Below are positions 10,494 through 22,635 of a stretch of 64,000 nucleotides of DNA, piece after piece (position 1 is the stretch's first letter; every line of letters begins with the position of its first letter). This DNA comes from Limnephilus marmoratus. Taxonomy: Eukaryota > Arthropoda > Insecta > Trichoptera > Limnephilidae. The position numbers were made by a program, and so were the translations under genes. The notes below the pieces were generated by a model, which did no database searches, was not told the origin of the DNA, and saw nothing but the letters and a program-made list of their open reading frames with translations. Where the stretch lies: assembly GCA_917880885.1 (NCBI GenBank), contig OU862923.1:22480770-22544769 (forward strand), read 5' to 3'.

Positions 10494-10893
10494 ACTAATA
10501 TCTACAGCTCATATGTTGAACTAATATCTACGAACCTCAGAGTGTTGACTAATATCTACAGAGCGTAGGTTGAACTAATATCTACAGAGCGTAGGTTGGA
10601 CTAATCAGCTAAATGTGTCCAATAGTTCGATATTAGGGATTTTTACATACATACTTACATAAATTAAGTTTTTTAAACTGCATACGCAATATTACGTTAT
10701 TTTAATATCCTATACATAATTGCAAATCCAACCTCTGCCAGTGCTGTAGATATTCGTCAACACTTGGTTCTCATAGATATTAGTCAGCAGTTTGAGCTGT
10801 AGATATTCGTCAACACTTTGGTTCTCATAGATATTAGTCAACAGTTTGAGCTGTAGATATTCGTCGACACTTTGGTTCTCATAGATATTAGTT
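10494..10893. repeat. Two tandem arrays in mirror orientation (ATATCTA repeats)
   Basis: The left array (about 10494-10611) has four full copies and one partial copy of ACTAATATCTAC at spacings of 26, 28, 26 and 26 bp. The right array (about 10746-10893) has six copies of the inverse word, AGATATT with TCGTC or AGTC next to it, at spacings alternating between 26-27 and 28 bp. This makes a 54-bp higher-order unit. The arrays face each other across about 135 bp. Inverted arrays of this kind occur as subterminal binding sites in DNA transposons and foldback elements. The owner of these arrays was not identified. Confidence 0.7.
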
Positions 10894-11049
10894 CGATTTT
10901 TTCAGTTTTTGGAATTCCTGTAGATATCAGTAGACGCCTCCCTCCAAAGGAGCTAAGTTGGCAACACCGGCGAGTACCGTAGAAGGGTCTAAACTGTTCG
11001 GAGCTAATTGGGTTGATGGTAGCGGGGGAGGGGGGGGGGGGGAAGTTGG

Positions 11050-11285
11050 GGAAGTATCTGATCATCAAACATGGCTAAAGACATTTCGATTCAGAATTGT
11101 TGTCTTTCACCAGGGCGACATTGAAAGTATCAACACTCGAACGTGCCGCAAATATATTACATATCATTTTAAATTAAATTAATTGTGAAATACAACAATT
11201 AAATTTACTTGCTCGCCGGGATTTGAACTCGCTCTCTCCGGATCCCGAGGATCGTAACCACTCTATCACGGAGGCCGTCAAAACA
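11050..11285 (-). mobile_element. tRNA-derived SINE, family A copy 1
   Basis: The minus strand begins with a tRNA-like head at 11212-11279 (GACGGCCTCCGTGATAGAG, with B-box-like GAGTTCAAATCCC). A body follows with GTGCCGCAAAT-type words in reverse and CGCCCTGGTGAAAGACAAC. Sister copies with the same body lie at 36.0, 36.8, 55.7 and 59.5 kb. Confidence 0.65.
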
Positions 11286-11409
11286 CAATGTAATTTGGAA
11301 GGAGAAACTATCATCATTGGGGAAGCAATAGACGATTTGTTTAGTTCTAATCTGAGGTGAGTTAGACGTGGTTAGACACGATAATTTGAAGATATGTGTT
11401 TCTAGTTTA

Positions 11410-11576
11410 GGGAACGTACCCATACTACGTGACCAACTTTTTGCAATTTTTAACCCCCCCCCACCCCCCGGTGACCAAAATCCTAAGCAACCCGCCGCTC
11501 ATTTGTATGGAGCGTGACATTTTGACAACCCCCCCCCCCCCCCCCCTAAACGTGTCACGTAGTATGGGTACGTTCC
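11410..11576. mobile_element. PIF/Harbinger-type MITE (GGGAACG family) copy 1
   Basis: It is a 167-bp near-palindrome with ends GGGAACGTACCCATACTACG and the exact inverse, flanked by a TTA duplication (11407-11409 and 11577-11579). A 3-bp TWA target is the PIF/Harbinger signature. The interior holds two long C runs. Other copies lie at 24007-24171 and 33888-34774. Confidence 0.85.
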
Positions 11577-12247
11577 CTTAGCTCTTAACTCAGCTGAGTT
11601 ATCGATCTTTGGCAGAAAATTATTTCAAGGGCTAGCTTCGGCAAAAGTTGGGTTATAAAATCATTATTCATTAATAAATGCTATGTTTTGTTAAACTTTT
11701 ATCGCTTGTATTTGTTGCAACATGGAGCGAAGGATTGTAATAATAACTAATAACTATCGAAACATAAATATTTATTGTTCGTAGAGATCTTATGAAAATA
11801 TGTTGGATTTTCCTTAAAAAACAGCACGTTCAGTAATTCGAAATATGAATATTTTATATTCGGTTTTTGAAATCCTTCAGAATATACCTCCTCTGACCTC
11901 ACTTTGATGAAAACCGAATGATAAAATAATTATGTTTGGATGATCCACTTTGAAAGCCATTAAATCCTTTCGAGCTTATAAGAATATCGAAATGTTGCTC
12001 CTTTTAGTTTTATTTAGTTTTATACCTACATTTGTGCTGGGTTTTTTTTATTTGCTCAATCGTATAGTGTCTCCCCTCGTCAGTTTGGCGGCGTATATTA
12101 TATTATTCATTCTGAATTTTTTTCCACTGTTATTATTTCTTAATTTGACATGAATAAGTAGTTAAATCTTTTTAAAATGGTGAACTATTATTTATTATAA
12201 GTTGATTGGACGGATATCTCCGAAAAATCGAAATTCGAGTTCAGTTA

Positions 12248-12615
12248 GGGGCCATTCATTTATTACGTAAGACGATTTAGTAGGTGAGGGGGGTCGACCA
12301 TGTCTTATTTTTTCTTACAAGGGGGTGGGAGGGAGTCCCAAGTCTCGATAGTTTTTACGTAAGATCACAAAATGCGCAAAGTTAAAATTATTGGTACCTT
12401 TGTAAGTACAAATAAATATTTCTAAAAATTGTTACTTTGAAAAATAAACAATAAAACAAACCAAACGCATTGTATTCATTTTTTTCCTTTAGATTCTTAC
12501 GTAATAAATATTAAACAGAGAGGAGGGGATCGGCCTATTCTTATTTTTTCTTATAATAGGGGGGGGGGGGTCGAAAATTAGCAAAATTCGTCTGACGTAA
12601 TAAATGAATGGCCCC
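12248..12615. mobile_element. PIF/Harbinger-type MITE, GGGGCCATTC family
   Basis: Ends GGGGCCATTCATTTATTACG and the inverse bound 368 bp, with TTA on both sides (12245-12247 and 12616-12618). G-rich runs lie inside. No transposase is present. Confidence 0.85.
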
Positions 12616-14451
12616 TTATATGTAAAATTATACCTACTATCTGGTACAATATTCAAATTACTCATAAACACCTCCAAATAAATTATATTGCGGAAAAACG
12701 TGTAATGAATTAAACAAAATATTGATTTTTTCTTGGTCGCTAATAGGATATTTCAAAATTTCATATTAATATCCCGGACCGTTATGCCTCCCGGTGTTAT
12801 TTTGTAGCATATTTAATATGTGAAACACGTGTAAGAATATTTGATTTATGGCGAGCATTCGAATATTGCTTTTCTCATTATCTCAAAACTAGTATTTGGA
12901 GATGTCTTACTAATTAACTGGACAATCGATATGTAGTATGTATTTCGTTCACCTAAAAATGTCACAAGAGCGATAAGTTTGCAAGTAATTAAAGGTTTTG
13001 TTCTTCTAATGTGTCATTTTATGTCTAAATATATTTTAATGTTTTACCAGTATTTAAAAAAAATGGCATATAGGACTGCTCATTGGCTTACGCTGAGAAT
13101 GGATAACTTAAGTGTAACACAATCATAACCGACATTGTCTTTTGGTATTATTTCACATGCAATTTCAACAATAACTTCAAAACAAAATAAAAGCATTAGA
13201 TCGATGGGTTGCTGTAATCCGAAGAGCGAGATCCGAGAATGTAAAACTCTACCAAATACCCAAATAGAATAGATTGACACTAAAAAACCAAGGTGGAAAT
13301 TTAATGTTTATGGAAGTGTACAACTGTAGTTTTTATAATAGTTCGGGTTCGGCAAGTTTCGGCATTCGGCAGGAAATCTGCCGAAACCGAAACTTTTTTA
13401 GACACGTTGAAACTCGATTGTTTACTGTTATTTGGTTTATTTTTTACACTTATTCAGACAGTTAACACGTGTTCAATTAAATAAATTAAAAAAAAAAACA
13501 ATAATTGAAGTATGTGCAAAAATAATATTTTTTTATATTAATTCTATAAAACAAGCAAAATTTATAAAAAAATAACAAAACATGTTGCTAACTACTTCTT
13601 GGAACAAAAAATTGTCAATAATCAACACTTAAACATTATAAAGGAAGGAACTCATAAATTGAGTATTTTAATTTTGATTGCGTTTACAATCACAAAATTC
13701 TTTTTAAACGTGTTAAATGAAATAAAAAATCAATATAATTGAAGTATATAAAAAATGATATTACTGCTATAAAACAAATCAAAATTAACAAACATTTTAA
13801 CTACTTCTTGGAATACGTTTAATAAAATAAATATTAAAGCTGCCGTGTTTCGAGAAGTACATGTTAGGTTAGGTTAACAGGTTAGTACATGTTAGGTTAC
13901 GTTATCGCAAAGGAGCTCGTAAAAAGGTTACACTGTATTATTACGAAGTTATAGTATATAAAAAAAATATAGGCCGTAAATATTGAATAACGCTGCTCTT
14001 TGAATGACCTTTCATGAACTTTGACGTCGTTGGTGACCCGTTTCTATGGAGAAGAAAAAATAACCCACGATAGTGAAATGACAGAAAGGGGGATCTTAAA
14101 ATTTGAATATACCTCTCGAATGAAAGGGGCGCTTGGATCAGATATTAATTTTATGACCTTTGCACATTTATCAGGCAGGTTTCACAACTTTTGGTATTTC
14201 AATCAATGAAACTATTCTTAAACACAGCAAGATGAGTATTAGTAATTACATTGTAATTTTAATGGCGTTCATTTGGACAAATTGAAAATCTCAGAAATTG
14301 GAAAGATCGTAAATACGAATTGAAATATAATAAATAATCTGAAAATATTTTATAATGACCCATTATTTCCCTTTGTTGTTCCCTTTGTAAATTATGCCCT
14401 AGTAGGGCCCTTCCCCCCTATGTCTATTGTTGTAATTTAGTTTTGTAAACC
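12616..14451. other. Unassigned AT-rich DNA
   Basis: About 1.8 kb without a recognised gene. It contains short direct repeats such as GTACATGTTAGGTTA near 13.86-13.90 kb. Short open frames show no family features. Confidence 0.4.
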
Positions 14452-14484
14452 CTGAGGAAGTAAGCATCGCTCACGAAACATGTC
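14452..14484 (+). ncRNA. Hammerhead-ribozyme-like motif
   Basis: The order is CTGAGGA, one extra A, a hairpin with one mismatch (GTAAGC/GCTCAC), GAAAC, the palindrome ACATGT, then C. This matches the type I hammerhead layout: CUGANGA, stem II, GAA, stem III, UH. Flanking stem I pairing is weak here. The extra base before stem II departs from the consensus, so activity is uncertain. Confidence 0.4.
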
Positions 14485-14540
14485 GTTTTTTTATAAACAA
14501 TAATTAATTTTGAATATTCTTAAACAGTTGACTCATTTTT

Positions 14541-15135
14541 TATACGTTAACTCCACACAGGAGGCCCTGAAGAAAATAATTTCCCTCAGGGTCTATGTCA
14601 TCTGGGATGCTGTGTGGAGGGTCTTTTCGAGGAGAGGAAGGAATGAACATTGGTCTTGAAGAGTCCCATGTTGTAGGAAGGAGGAAACACAGTGGCCGGC
14701 AAATCATTCCACAGCCGAGCTGTTGGAACACAAAAACGAGTCGGAAGAAACGACCCATTCTCATGTGACAAATGTCAACCGTGTACAAATGTTGGGCACG
14801 CGTTTGGCGTGTTTCCCGACCATGCACCGGTGCCGAAGGGATCAATGATGCAAATTCCTCGGAGCATCTTCCACTGTAATACCGATAGAACAAGTATAGC
14901 ATTCCCACCCGACGCCTGTGCTCTTAAGATTGCAATCCGTCTGTTAAGATGGGAGAATCCATCAAACGGACCGCCCGTTTCTGCACAGAGTCGAGGGTAT
15001 TTTTCAGGTATTTTGGAGCTCCAGACCAGAGGTGGCTGCCAAATTCAACCGTGGGGCGCACTTGTGATTTGTACAGGGTTGGCAGTTGTGTACTATTAAA
15101 GTATCTGCGGGCCCTGTACAGTACGCCAAGTTTCC
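14541..15135 (-). pseudogene. LINE ORF2 C-terminus and 3' end, family B copy 3
   Basis: On the minus strand one frame reads LPTLYKSQVRPTVEFGSHLW, then SGAPKYL and VQKRAVRLMDSP. It meets one stop and continues EHRRRVGMLYLFYRYYSGRC and TRAQHLYTVD. This is the well-known domain after the RT of R1/Loa/Jockey-type LINEs (QVRP..EF..HLWSGAP, then RR.V..L..FYR.Y.G.CS). The 3' end carries the family B tail. It is a 5'-truncated, stop-containing copy. Confidence 0.75.
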
Positions 15136-15404
15136 GATAAGCAAGTTACGTCAAGGTACATACTATGAATGGCGCATCGGTACTGTCGTTCGAATTATGA
15201 AGTTACCTCGTGTGACGTCACGAGACACGATTGTATGCGTTTTACCCGTGTTCACTTTGAAAGCACATAACTTCGTCATTTTTTTAGATCTTCTGTCGTA
15301 ATTTACTTCGTAATTTTTCTATCGTTATTAAGTAAAACAGTATAATACAGTTTCATCAAAGAAGAAAATCTTTTTCAGAATAACTTACTTAATTAACTCC
15401 TTAG

Positions 15405-15637
15405 GCTAATTTGTTCGCTTTTGGGAACAGCTCATATAGAACTCATAGAAATCGTTGTATCTCTCTCACTGTCATGGTGAGAAATATTACCTACACGGCG
15501 TTAGAAATAAAACTATATGGTATATTCGAATCAGGAAGTTAACCACAGAAAAATTAAAATGTGCATCTCATATGAAAATAAAGATTCCGACCGCAATTTG
15601 AGAAATATGTATGTAACATCAGGAATTTTTTATTAAT
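15405..15637 (+). repeat. Dispersed repeat G, copy with empty hAT site
   Basis: Matches 43682-43779 plus 45377-45525 across its length (shared words AATTTGTTCGCTTTT, AACTCATA, GGAATTTTTTATTAATT). At about 15481-15502 it is continuous, whereas the 43.8 kb copy carries a hAT insertion at the same place. Confidence 0.65.
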
Positions 15638-17640
15638 TCATCATCATCATCACTATTGGCTCTACAACCCCTGGCGGGTCTTGGCCTCCTCAAGAGTCTT
15701 CCTCCACTCATCTCGGTTTTGTGCCAGCTCTCTCCAGTTTGGAAGCTCCAAGATAGATATGTCTTTGAGGACGTTGTCGCTCCATCTTAGTCTTGGCCTT
15801 CCCAGGCTCCTTCGCCCTATTGTTCTTGAGTTCAGCAGGGACTTTGGTGCTTGAAGCAAGGATCATTCTGAGCAGACGCAACGCCACGCAACGTTCCTGT
15901 ACCGTTCACACTGGCCAGACGTACGTACGCGTCGCTGTGACCACGTGACAAGGGGTCTCTGGTTGTGCGCAGGCGCGTTTGATTTGACACATTTGACATT
16001 TATTATTTAGGTTATGTTTATGTGATTCTCTTAGCAGATGACAGCTTTGCCATATCTTTAAAGTGAATTTGAAGATGATTTGCTACGATTATTATTGTTA
16101 AATCAATATTCTCGTAAAAAGAAAAAAAGTGAGAAGTATTTGGGTCCACAACATTAACAAACAAAGACAAATGTTTGGAGAGTTCCATACTTTAGTAAAG
16201 GAACTAGAATCTGATGACGGACGATTCTTCATGTACTTCCGTATGAGTAAAGTGGTATTTGAAGAGCTTCACAGCATAATTGAATATGACATAAAAAAAG
16301 AAAACACACATCTTCGAAAGTCAATTGGGACCAGAGAAAGAGCTAAAGTTTGATTGACATATATTATAGGGGTATAATATTGAAAATCATGCCATAAATG
16401 GCTGAAATTTCTTCCTAAGTTGCACTGCGTATGCAGAATCTCTATAATCCTGTAATTTGATTTTATAAACAACTTCGTGCCGTCTAAAAGCTTCAATAAA
16501 CTGTTCGTCATCCATTTTTGAATAATATCTGTCAAAAAAACAACCATAGATATAGCGAAACAACGTTAGATGCTCAGATAACACCAAAAAGATGTAAAAT
16601 CATCTCGTAGTAGGCGTGACCATACCCCCTCCACCTTCCACATGGCCCACGCCGATCTGGCTGTGGCAGATCAACGTCGCATAGGGGGCGTCGGTTTGCG
16701 TTGCGTGGAGCTAGTCTGATTCTAAAGCACCCGTTTCCATAGAAAATGTGTGGATGGTAAGCAGTCCAGATATGGAAATGGTGACGTCAACCCACGTGGC
16801 GTGGCGTTGCGTGGGCTTAGTGTGGTCTTACCTTGATGCTCGGTCATTCTCTCCACATGACCCAGCCACTGAAGTCTTCCCAATTTTATAAATTTTGCGA
16901 CGTGTAGCTCCTTAAACAAAGTATAGAGCTCATTGTTATATCGTCTGCGCCAAAATCCATTTTCTAGAACCGGTCCGAAGATGCGCCTCAAAATTTTTCT
17001 TTCAAAAACGTCCAGTGCTCGCTCATTCCTCTTAGTTAGTACCCAAGTCTCAGCTGCGTACGTAAGTACTGGTCTGATAAGTGTTTTGTACACTAATATC
17101 TTCGTGTTTCTGGACAGCAGTCTCGATTTTAATTGGTTTTGTAGGCGGAAATAACAGCGATTGGCGTTCACTATGCGCTTCTGGTTCTCCTCTGTGGTAT
17201 TATTGTCGTTTGTTATCAGGGTGCCTAGGTATGTGAATCTTGGTACAGTTTCGAAATTTTGGTTTCCACACGAGAGAATTGGGATTTGTTGTGTGCATCC
17301 TACAGCCATGTATTTGGTCTTTTGCTGATTTACTACGAGACCCATATTTTTGGCAGAGCTTTCAAGATTTATAAAGGCGTAGTTTAGGCGTAGTAGATTT
17401 ATAAAGTTACGTAAAGCCTCTGGAGTTTTCGCTATTATGTCGATATCATCAGCGTAAGCCAATAGTTGAACAGAGTTGTCAAATATCGTTGCTCTTATCT
17501 CGATGCCTGAGTCACGAATAACTTTTTCTAAGGCTATATTGAATAAGAGGCAGGCCAATCCATGTCCTTGTCTCACCCCGTGGAGCGCTTCAAAGGGCTC
17601 GGACAGATCATTGCCAACCCTGACTACACGTTACTGGGGA
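15637..17640 (-). pseudogene. LINE reverse transcriptase (RTE/BovB-like type), split by a Harbinger element
   Basis: Minus strand from about 17630. It starts inside the RT at RVGNDLSEPFEALHGVRQG, followed by LACLLFNIALEKVI, then the catalytic box LLAYADDIDIIA with both aspartates. VNQQKTKYMAVG, FTYLGTLITND and RLQWLGHVERM come next. The coding sequence is cut by an insertion (15876-16812) and resumes at about 15859 with GRRSLGRPRLRW and NWRELAQNRDEW, ending at 15662. The 3' tail has ATGATGATGATGA. Fingers, endonuclease and the 5' part are missing. The residue after RQG is His, where this family normally has Asp (RQGD). The clade assignment is tentative. Confidence 0.75.
15876..16812 (+). mobile_element. 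PIF/Harbinger element relic inside the LINE
   Basis: Inverted ends ACGCAACGCCACGC (15876-15889) and GCGTGGCGTTGCGT (16799-16812). The frame at 16129-16353 reads RSIWVHNINKQRQMFGEFHT, LVKELESDD and FRMSKVVFEELH. This is the N-terminal region of HARBI1/ALP1-type nucleases, ahead of the DDE domain. The catalytic part is absent. A minus-strand frame at 16387-16587 may be the remnant of a second, accessory protein, but I cannot assign it. Confidence 0.65.
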
Positions 17641-19149
17641 CATTGTTAATTTCATTTTTCTTAATGAGTGAGGTGACGTTAACGTTTGCAATACGTTTGT
17701 AATACATTTGTCAAATAAATTAAGTGTGTGTGTTTTTTTTTTTTTTTCCTTATTCAGTAATTTTAATTATAAGAAACGTATCGTGAGCCATTTTTAAACC
17801 TTTTTACATTTGCATTCAAAATTTAAATATTTCAAGAATGTTTATTTGTAATAATATTTGAAAGCACATTTTATCACCTTTCATAAACAGTTTTAAGTTT
17901 TCAGATTCATTCAGAAATATTTCATATATTTGGATTTTATTGCAAGCAGAAATTTTCTGACCTTTTGACAGAATATGCCTTTATATTAGATCAGGGAATA
18001 TTGGTTGCACATGGTTAAATATAACACGACAAGTTTTTTGTTTTTGTTTTTACTGAAACATTTTCCAGTGTTACAGACCGTTCTATTCGTATACACAGTT
18101 TGTTTACTGTACATAGTCTGACGAGTACCAGTAGCAGGCATCAGTCAGCTGCGCCACTTGTCTCACTTCCCTGCCCTCCGCCCTCCGCATTCCGCACTCC
18201 GCTAACATTGACACATATTATTTAACTATCGCCTTGCGGTTATTTATCGCCTAGGAATAAAACCGCTAACCGTGACTGACTAACATCGCGATACCGATAC
18301 AGTCCGCGACCAAAATGCTCCATTGTTGCTCTCACAGATTGCCTTCCAAACTTCTGACACTAGATTCTAGTTTACTTTTATTTAATTATTTTTTTTACGT
18401 GGCCACTGGAATATGAAGCTCCCAGTTCCTATTTGGAGGTCAAATATAGCTTAACCCCTCAGGCCTCGGGCTTATTTTGTAATAAAATTAAAATAAATTA
18501 ATATTTCTGATTATATCGAAAAACCAAAAATTGTTTTTGAAGGGTGATAAGTGATAATATACGCTTTCAAATTTTATAACTCAAAGGTGCATTAATATTT
18601 TTTTATTTTTTATTAGGCATTATTTACCAAATATTTATTAAACTTTAAAGAATACATATAAAAAAACAAACATCCAAAAAGTTACAGAGTGTTGAAGTTG
18701 AAGTGGGGAGTCTCAAAAAAATGACGGTTGACACGATTGCAACCCTCCTAGTAATCTGAAAAAAAAAAAAAAAATTATTCTTAATTCTTAATCTATCAAA
18801 TGCTGCTATGGCCCGAACCAAGGAAAAGTAAAAAAAAAATATTTCTCTAAATGGCGGCTGTCTGAAATAAAAAAACATTTTTTTAAAGTTTTTTTTTTGA
18901 TTTACAGATTTTTTTTTTAAATAGTACAAATTGAAATATTGTTAGAGTTTTAGTTAGTGTGATAGATAGAGTAATGTATAAAGAAGGCTGACAACAAATT
19001 TCAAGTAAATTGGTTCAGTAGAACTTGAGATAAAAGTAGTTTCGAAAGAAAAATGCGTGTACTATTTGATCTTTTTTACATTCTCGTTAGATTCCGTCTA
19101 AACCGCGACATTTAAATGGCTATTACTTTTTATATAATTCAAATTTCGC
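17641..19149. other. Unassigned DNA
   Basis: No coding pattern. A patch of higher GC lies at 18120-18310, and long A/T runs occur near 18750-18910. A minus-strand frame at 18645-18929 is low-complexity Lys/Phe and looks like chance. Confidence 0.35.
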
Positions 19150-19795
19150 AAAAGTCTAAGAGCCATTAACCGGCGGCCGAGAATTTAAATTTCGTCGAAC
19201 GATGATCTTGCAATCCTACCCTTGAAACTGTACAGGGTGGTTCCGATGAGAAAGATTAATTATTTTCCATACCTGCATTTTAACACAATAACTCAATATC
19301 GATTTTATTTCATTCAAATTTTGCTTTGTTAAATACCTACATTCAAAAATGCTCAAACTCGTGATGATAAAACTATTAAAATTATGTACTTCTTATAATT
19401 ATTTTTTGATCATAAGTATTTATAATTTTTCAATAATGTCTAAGCAAAATAAGAATATAATTTTTTAATGTATTAGTTTGTAGGTCCGTAAATAAATAGA
19501 CAAACTGAAGTATTTTCGTCACAAAACAAGGAGGCCGGATCTTTTTTTTTTTTTAAATAAAATTTAAATTCTGAAACGTAGCTTTCCCAAATAGTTTATT
19601 GATTTATTTTACTGCATGATTACATGATTTGAAATGTTTGTTGTATAATTCAAAATTTTTTTTGAAAATTTAACAAATCTGTCAATACACAAATCTACGA
19701 TAAAACCTAATTGTACTAAAAATAATCACATTTTCTCAAAATTTAAAACATAGCTTTACTAGATAAAAGAACAGTCCTTCGAAATCAATGTTGTA

Positions 19796-21289
19796 ACAAG
19801 TATAGTTATTTCGAGCGCATTTTGAGAAGTGTTCACGCTCGAATACTTTCTCTGTCTTGCATTGGTTGTCTCTTACTACCGCTGCCGCTAGGGCAGCGGG
19901 ACCATAGGTATATAAAGACAAGCAAAAGCTTAGAGTTTTGTGTTTTAGCCTGCCGGGGAGTCCCGCGCTAAGGGCGCGTTCAGACGTTTCGATTTTTGTT
20001 GATCCACTTTTATTTAACGTAAAAAGTTGAACAAGATTATGTTCACACGTTTCAATTTAAGTGGAACCGAATTTGACATTCAAGATGGCGTCAACTGAAA
20101 TTGTCAGTGCGTGCGTCTCTCTAACTTCTGATGTTCTGCGAGACGAGCTCGAGATTATGGAAAAGCATGAAAAACGTCGTATTTGGGCGAGAAAATGGAT
20201 CATGAGAAGGAGTGAATTAGGCGCATTCAACACAATTTTGAAAGAGATGGCCCTAGAAGACTCCGGAGGATATAGAAATCACTTGAGGATGACAGAAAAA
20301 CAATTTGATGAGCTGCTTTCCAAAATTGGCGATACAATTTTTCAGAGATGTTTAAATTAATAATAATTACTACTAACTACAGTAACCGGAGAAGCAAGGA
20401 AATAATGCATATTTCGTTAAAGTTAGCTTTACCATAACCTAAAAACGACAACGCCAAACGTCAAAGTTTGACATAGGTAGTTATTAGATTTGTACAAATT
20501 GTTTTTTCTTTTAATTTATGCGTATTAATGGTGACGCATGTCTCAGAATATTAACCGCTATTTTCTGTCATTATCATAATATATTGGGTAGGTGGTGTAA
20601 ATGAAACACGTATTATTTATTGCAGTATCACGGGCATTTCTATTTTTGTACACTTCTTGCTTTTGATCCCAAAGTCAGGGATGCATAAATCTGAACATCA
20701 AATCATCCGACCATTTCAGATATTTTTTCGGTGAAACGGATTCCATGACGGTAGAAACTAGGAATGTATAAGAATATTGACATAAATGTTTGACGTCTAC
20801 TTGTGCCCGCGGGTAACTATGGTAACCAAGATGGCGCGGTCATACTCGAACGTCAAAAGTAGACGGGCTATCAACTTTAGTTGGTCAACAAAAAACTTGT
20901 TCAACTTTGTTGAAAGAAGGTTCACACCTGTCAATATGCTTTCAAGTGTCGAGTTGATCAACTAAAGTTGAACCGTGTGAACCGGCTATATGCTCCAGGA
21001 AAATAGTTAAAGTCGAAGTCCGCCTTCCGAGATCAGCTCGCGCGGCTTCAAGGAACTCGTGAATCTTTTGTGTAAAGTGACGAGTAGGTAATTAAGGATA
21101 ACAAGTGTCCTTTGGAGTTATTATAGTGATAATAACCATAAAGCTACTGTTGTAGTTGGTACGTGAAAGTTACCACTGTTTTTACGTTTATTGAACTGGC
21201 TATTCGTGTAATTGATTGTACCCACCCCAATAAAAGATTAATTGTGTTTAAAGAAGAAAAGTGTGGATTTTATTTAATTACTCCGCTAT
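19796..21289 (+). mobile_element. Probable solo LTR, interrupted by a Harbinger element
   Basis: The segment is absent from the sister repeat at 23.6 kb. It starts close to TGTTGTAACAAG, has a TATA box (GGTATATAAAGAC, about 19907) and, past the nested element, a polyadenylation signal in CCCAATAAAAG near 21229. These are the parts of an LTR. The end does not show a clear CA, and the target duplication could not be fixed, so the call is tentative. Confidence 0.4.
19972..20986 (+). mobile_element. PIF/Harbinger element with transposase N-terminus
   Basis: The inverted ends are imperfect: GGGCGCGTTCAGACG-type on the left and the inverse of GCCGGTTCACACGG on the right, each followed inward by GTTGATC. 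The frame at 20061-20360 (99 aa) reads RRIWARKWIMRRSELGAFNT, ILKEMALED and YRNHLRMTEKQFDELLSKIG. This is the conserved region before the nuclease domain of HARBI1-like transposases. The DDE catalytic domain is missing, so it is an internally deleted copy. Confidence 0.7.
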
Positions 21290-21342
21290 AATGTATAATT
21301 TTTTTGTGGAAACAGTCAATACGTCTAAAATTTGATTTAACC

Positions 21343-22635
21343 CTTTCAGCCCCCGTGTTAATTCAAATTAACACAAACTTTGGAATTTTTTTTACCTTAA
21401 CTGTAGTGATTTAGAAAAGTCAAGTTTTTGTTTTCTCATAGCTAGCAATCTTCTCTATGGCGTCTATTTTTTCCGCTCAGTTGCAATCCTGATTCCCGCC
21501 ACAATAACAGTAAATATTTTGACATCTGCTCGTTCGTCGTTCCATCGAATTTCTGCCTTAATAAATTTCTTCATCTAAGGTGAGCTATCAATATTTTTTA
21601 CTCAAATTACATTTATTTTGATGCATAAAGGTGTGTTCTATCATAATAACATCAGTTCAGTTCACTGTGCATAGTTATTTGCCTGAATATCGCTGATGAA
21701 TTTCAATGTTCATTCAAATTAACACTGCTAGTGAAAACCACATGTTTGACAAGTATGGCGGATTTTTCAAGATTATTATCATGGTTTATTTCTTAATTTA
21801 TACATTCAATGAATTTTATTTTAAATTTTATTTGTTTTATACTTCAGTGTTTAATCTATATTTTTTGTGCATTTTTGGTCATTATGATTGTTATAGATCA
21901 GGGTTTCCCAACTAGTGGTCCGCAAGAGGCTAGAAGATGGTCCGCGATGGTCCGCCGGTCAATAAGCGAGCCAGCGCGCGGGCGGTCCCTTGTCGAGAAG
22001 TCTGAATAAAAATAATCGGGACAATATTCAGTTTATCATTATTGTACCTTGTAGTCAGTGGCCATTATGGTATTCCGTTTCACCCCACCCCATCCTACCC
22101 CGTTCTACCCCCTCTGTTGTGGTAAATATTCTGCTAGAACCCATCGCACCCTATCCCATTCCGCCCCCTCCGTTGTGGTAAATATTCTGCTAGAACCCGC
22201 CCTACCCTATCCCATTACGCCCCTCCCGTTGTGCTATCTGCCCTACGACACTGACCACAAGCAGTGGCTTAGTCCAGCATGGGTGGCACCTGGGACGGAT
22301 AGGGCGGACAACGTGGTTTCACCCCCCCCCCCCCCTCCATTATTGTTGACAAACACAAATTTCGACTGGTATAGATAGATGATCATTTAATTATATGTCT
22401 ACTTTTGATAATAAACAGTTATTTGTATTATTTGTGAGTTAAGTTTATTTTACCCTACTAATTAAAAAATACCCTCTGACGTCCTATGTTAATTCAAATT
22501 AACGTACAATAATTTCTAAACTATGTATAAAAAAAAATAAAAAAATATACCAAAAATTTTCAAATAATTTTCTGAGTTGTTCGCAAGCATTGAATAATTT
22601 TTATTTGTAAAAAAAATAATTCGGGGCTGAAAGGG
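21343..22635. mobile_element. piggyBac-type non-autonomous element
   Basis: Both ends are CCCTTTCAGCCCC (inverted), with TTAA directly outside (21339-21342 and 22636-22639). CCC-starting ends with a TTAA target define piggyBac. Subterminal GTTAATTCAAATTAAC palindromes occur near both ends (about 21358 and 22488). No transposase remains. At 21903 a hAT-like end (CAGGGTTTCCCAACTAGTGG) begins without a detectable partner. A 58-bp unit containing GTTGTGGTAAATATTCTGC repeats at about 22113 and 22171. Confidence 0.8.

Noticed and set aside
13860..13905. GGTTAGGTTA words as telomere repeat
   Set aside because: Only a few irregular copies, not a TTAGG array; probably simple local duplication.
18645..18929. 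94-codon minus frame rich in Phe and Lys
   Set aside because: Low-complexity translation of A/T runs.
21903..22372. Complete hAT nested in the piggyBac element
   Set aside because: Only the left end is convincing; no inverted right end or 8-bp duplication could be found.
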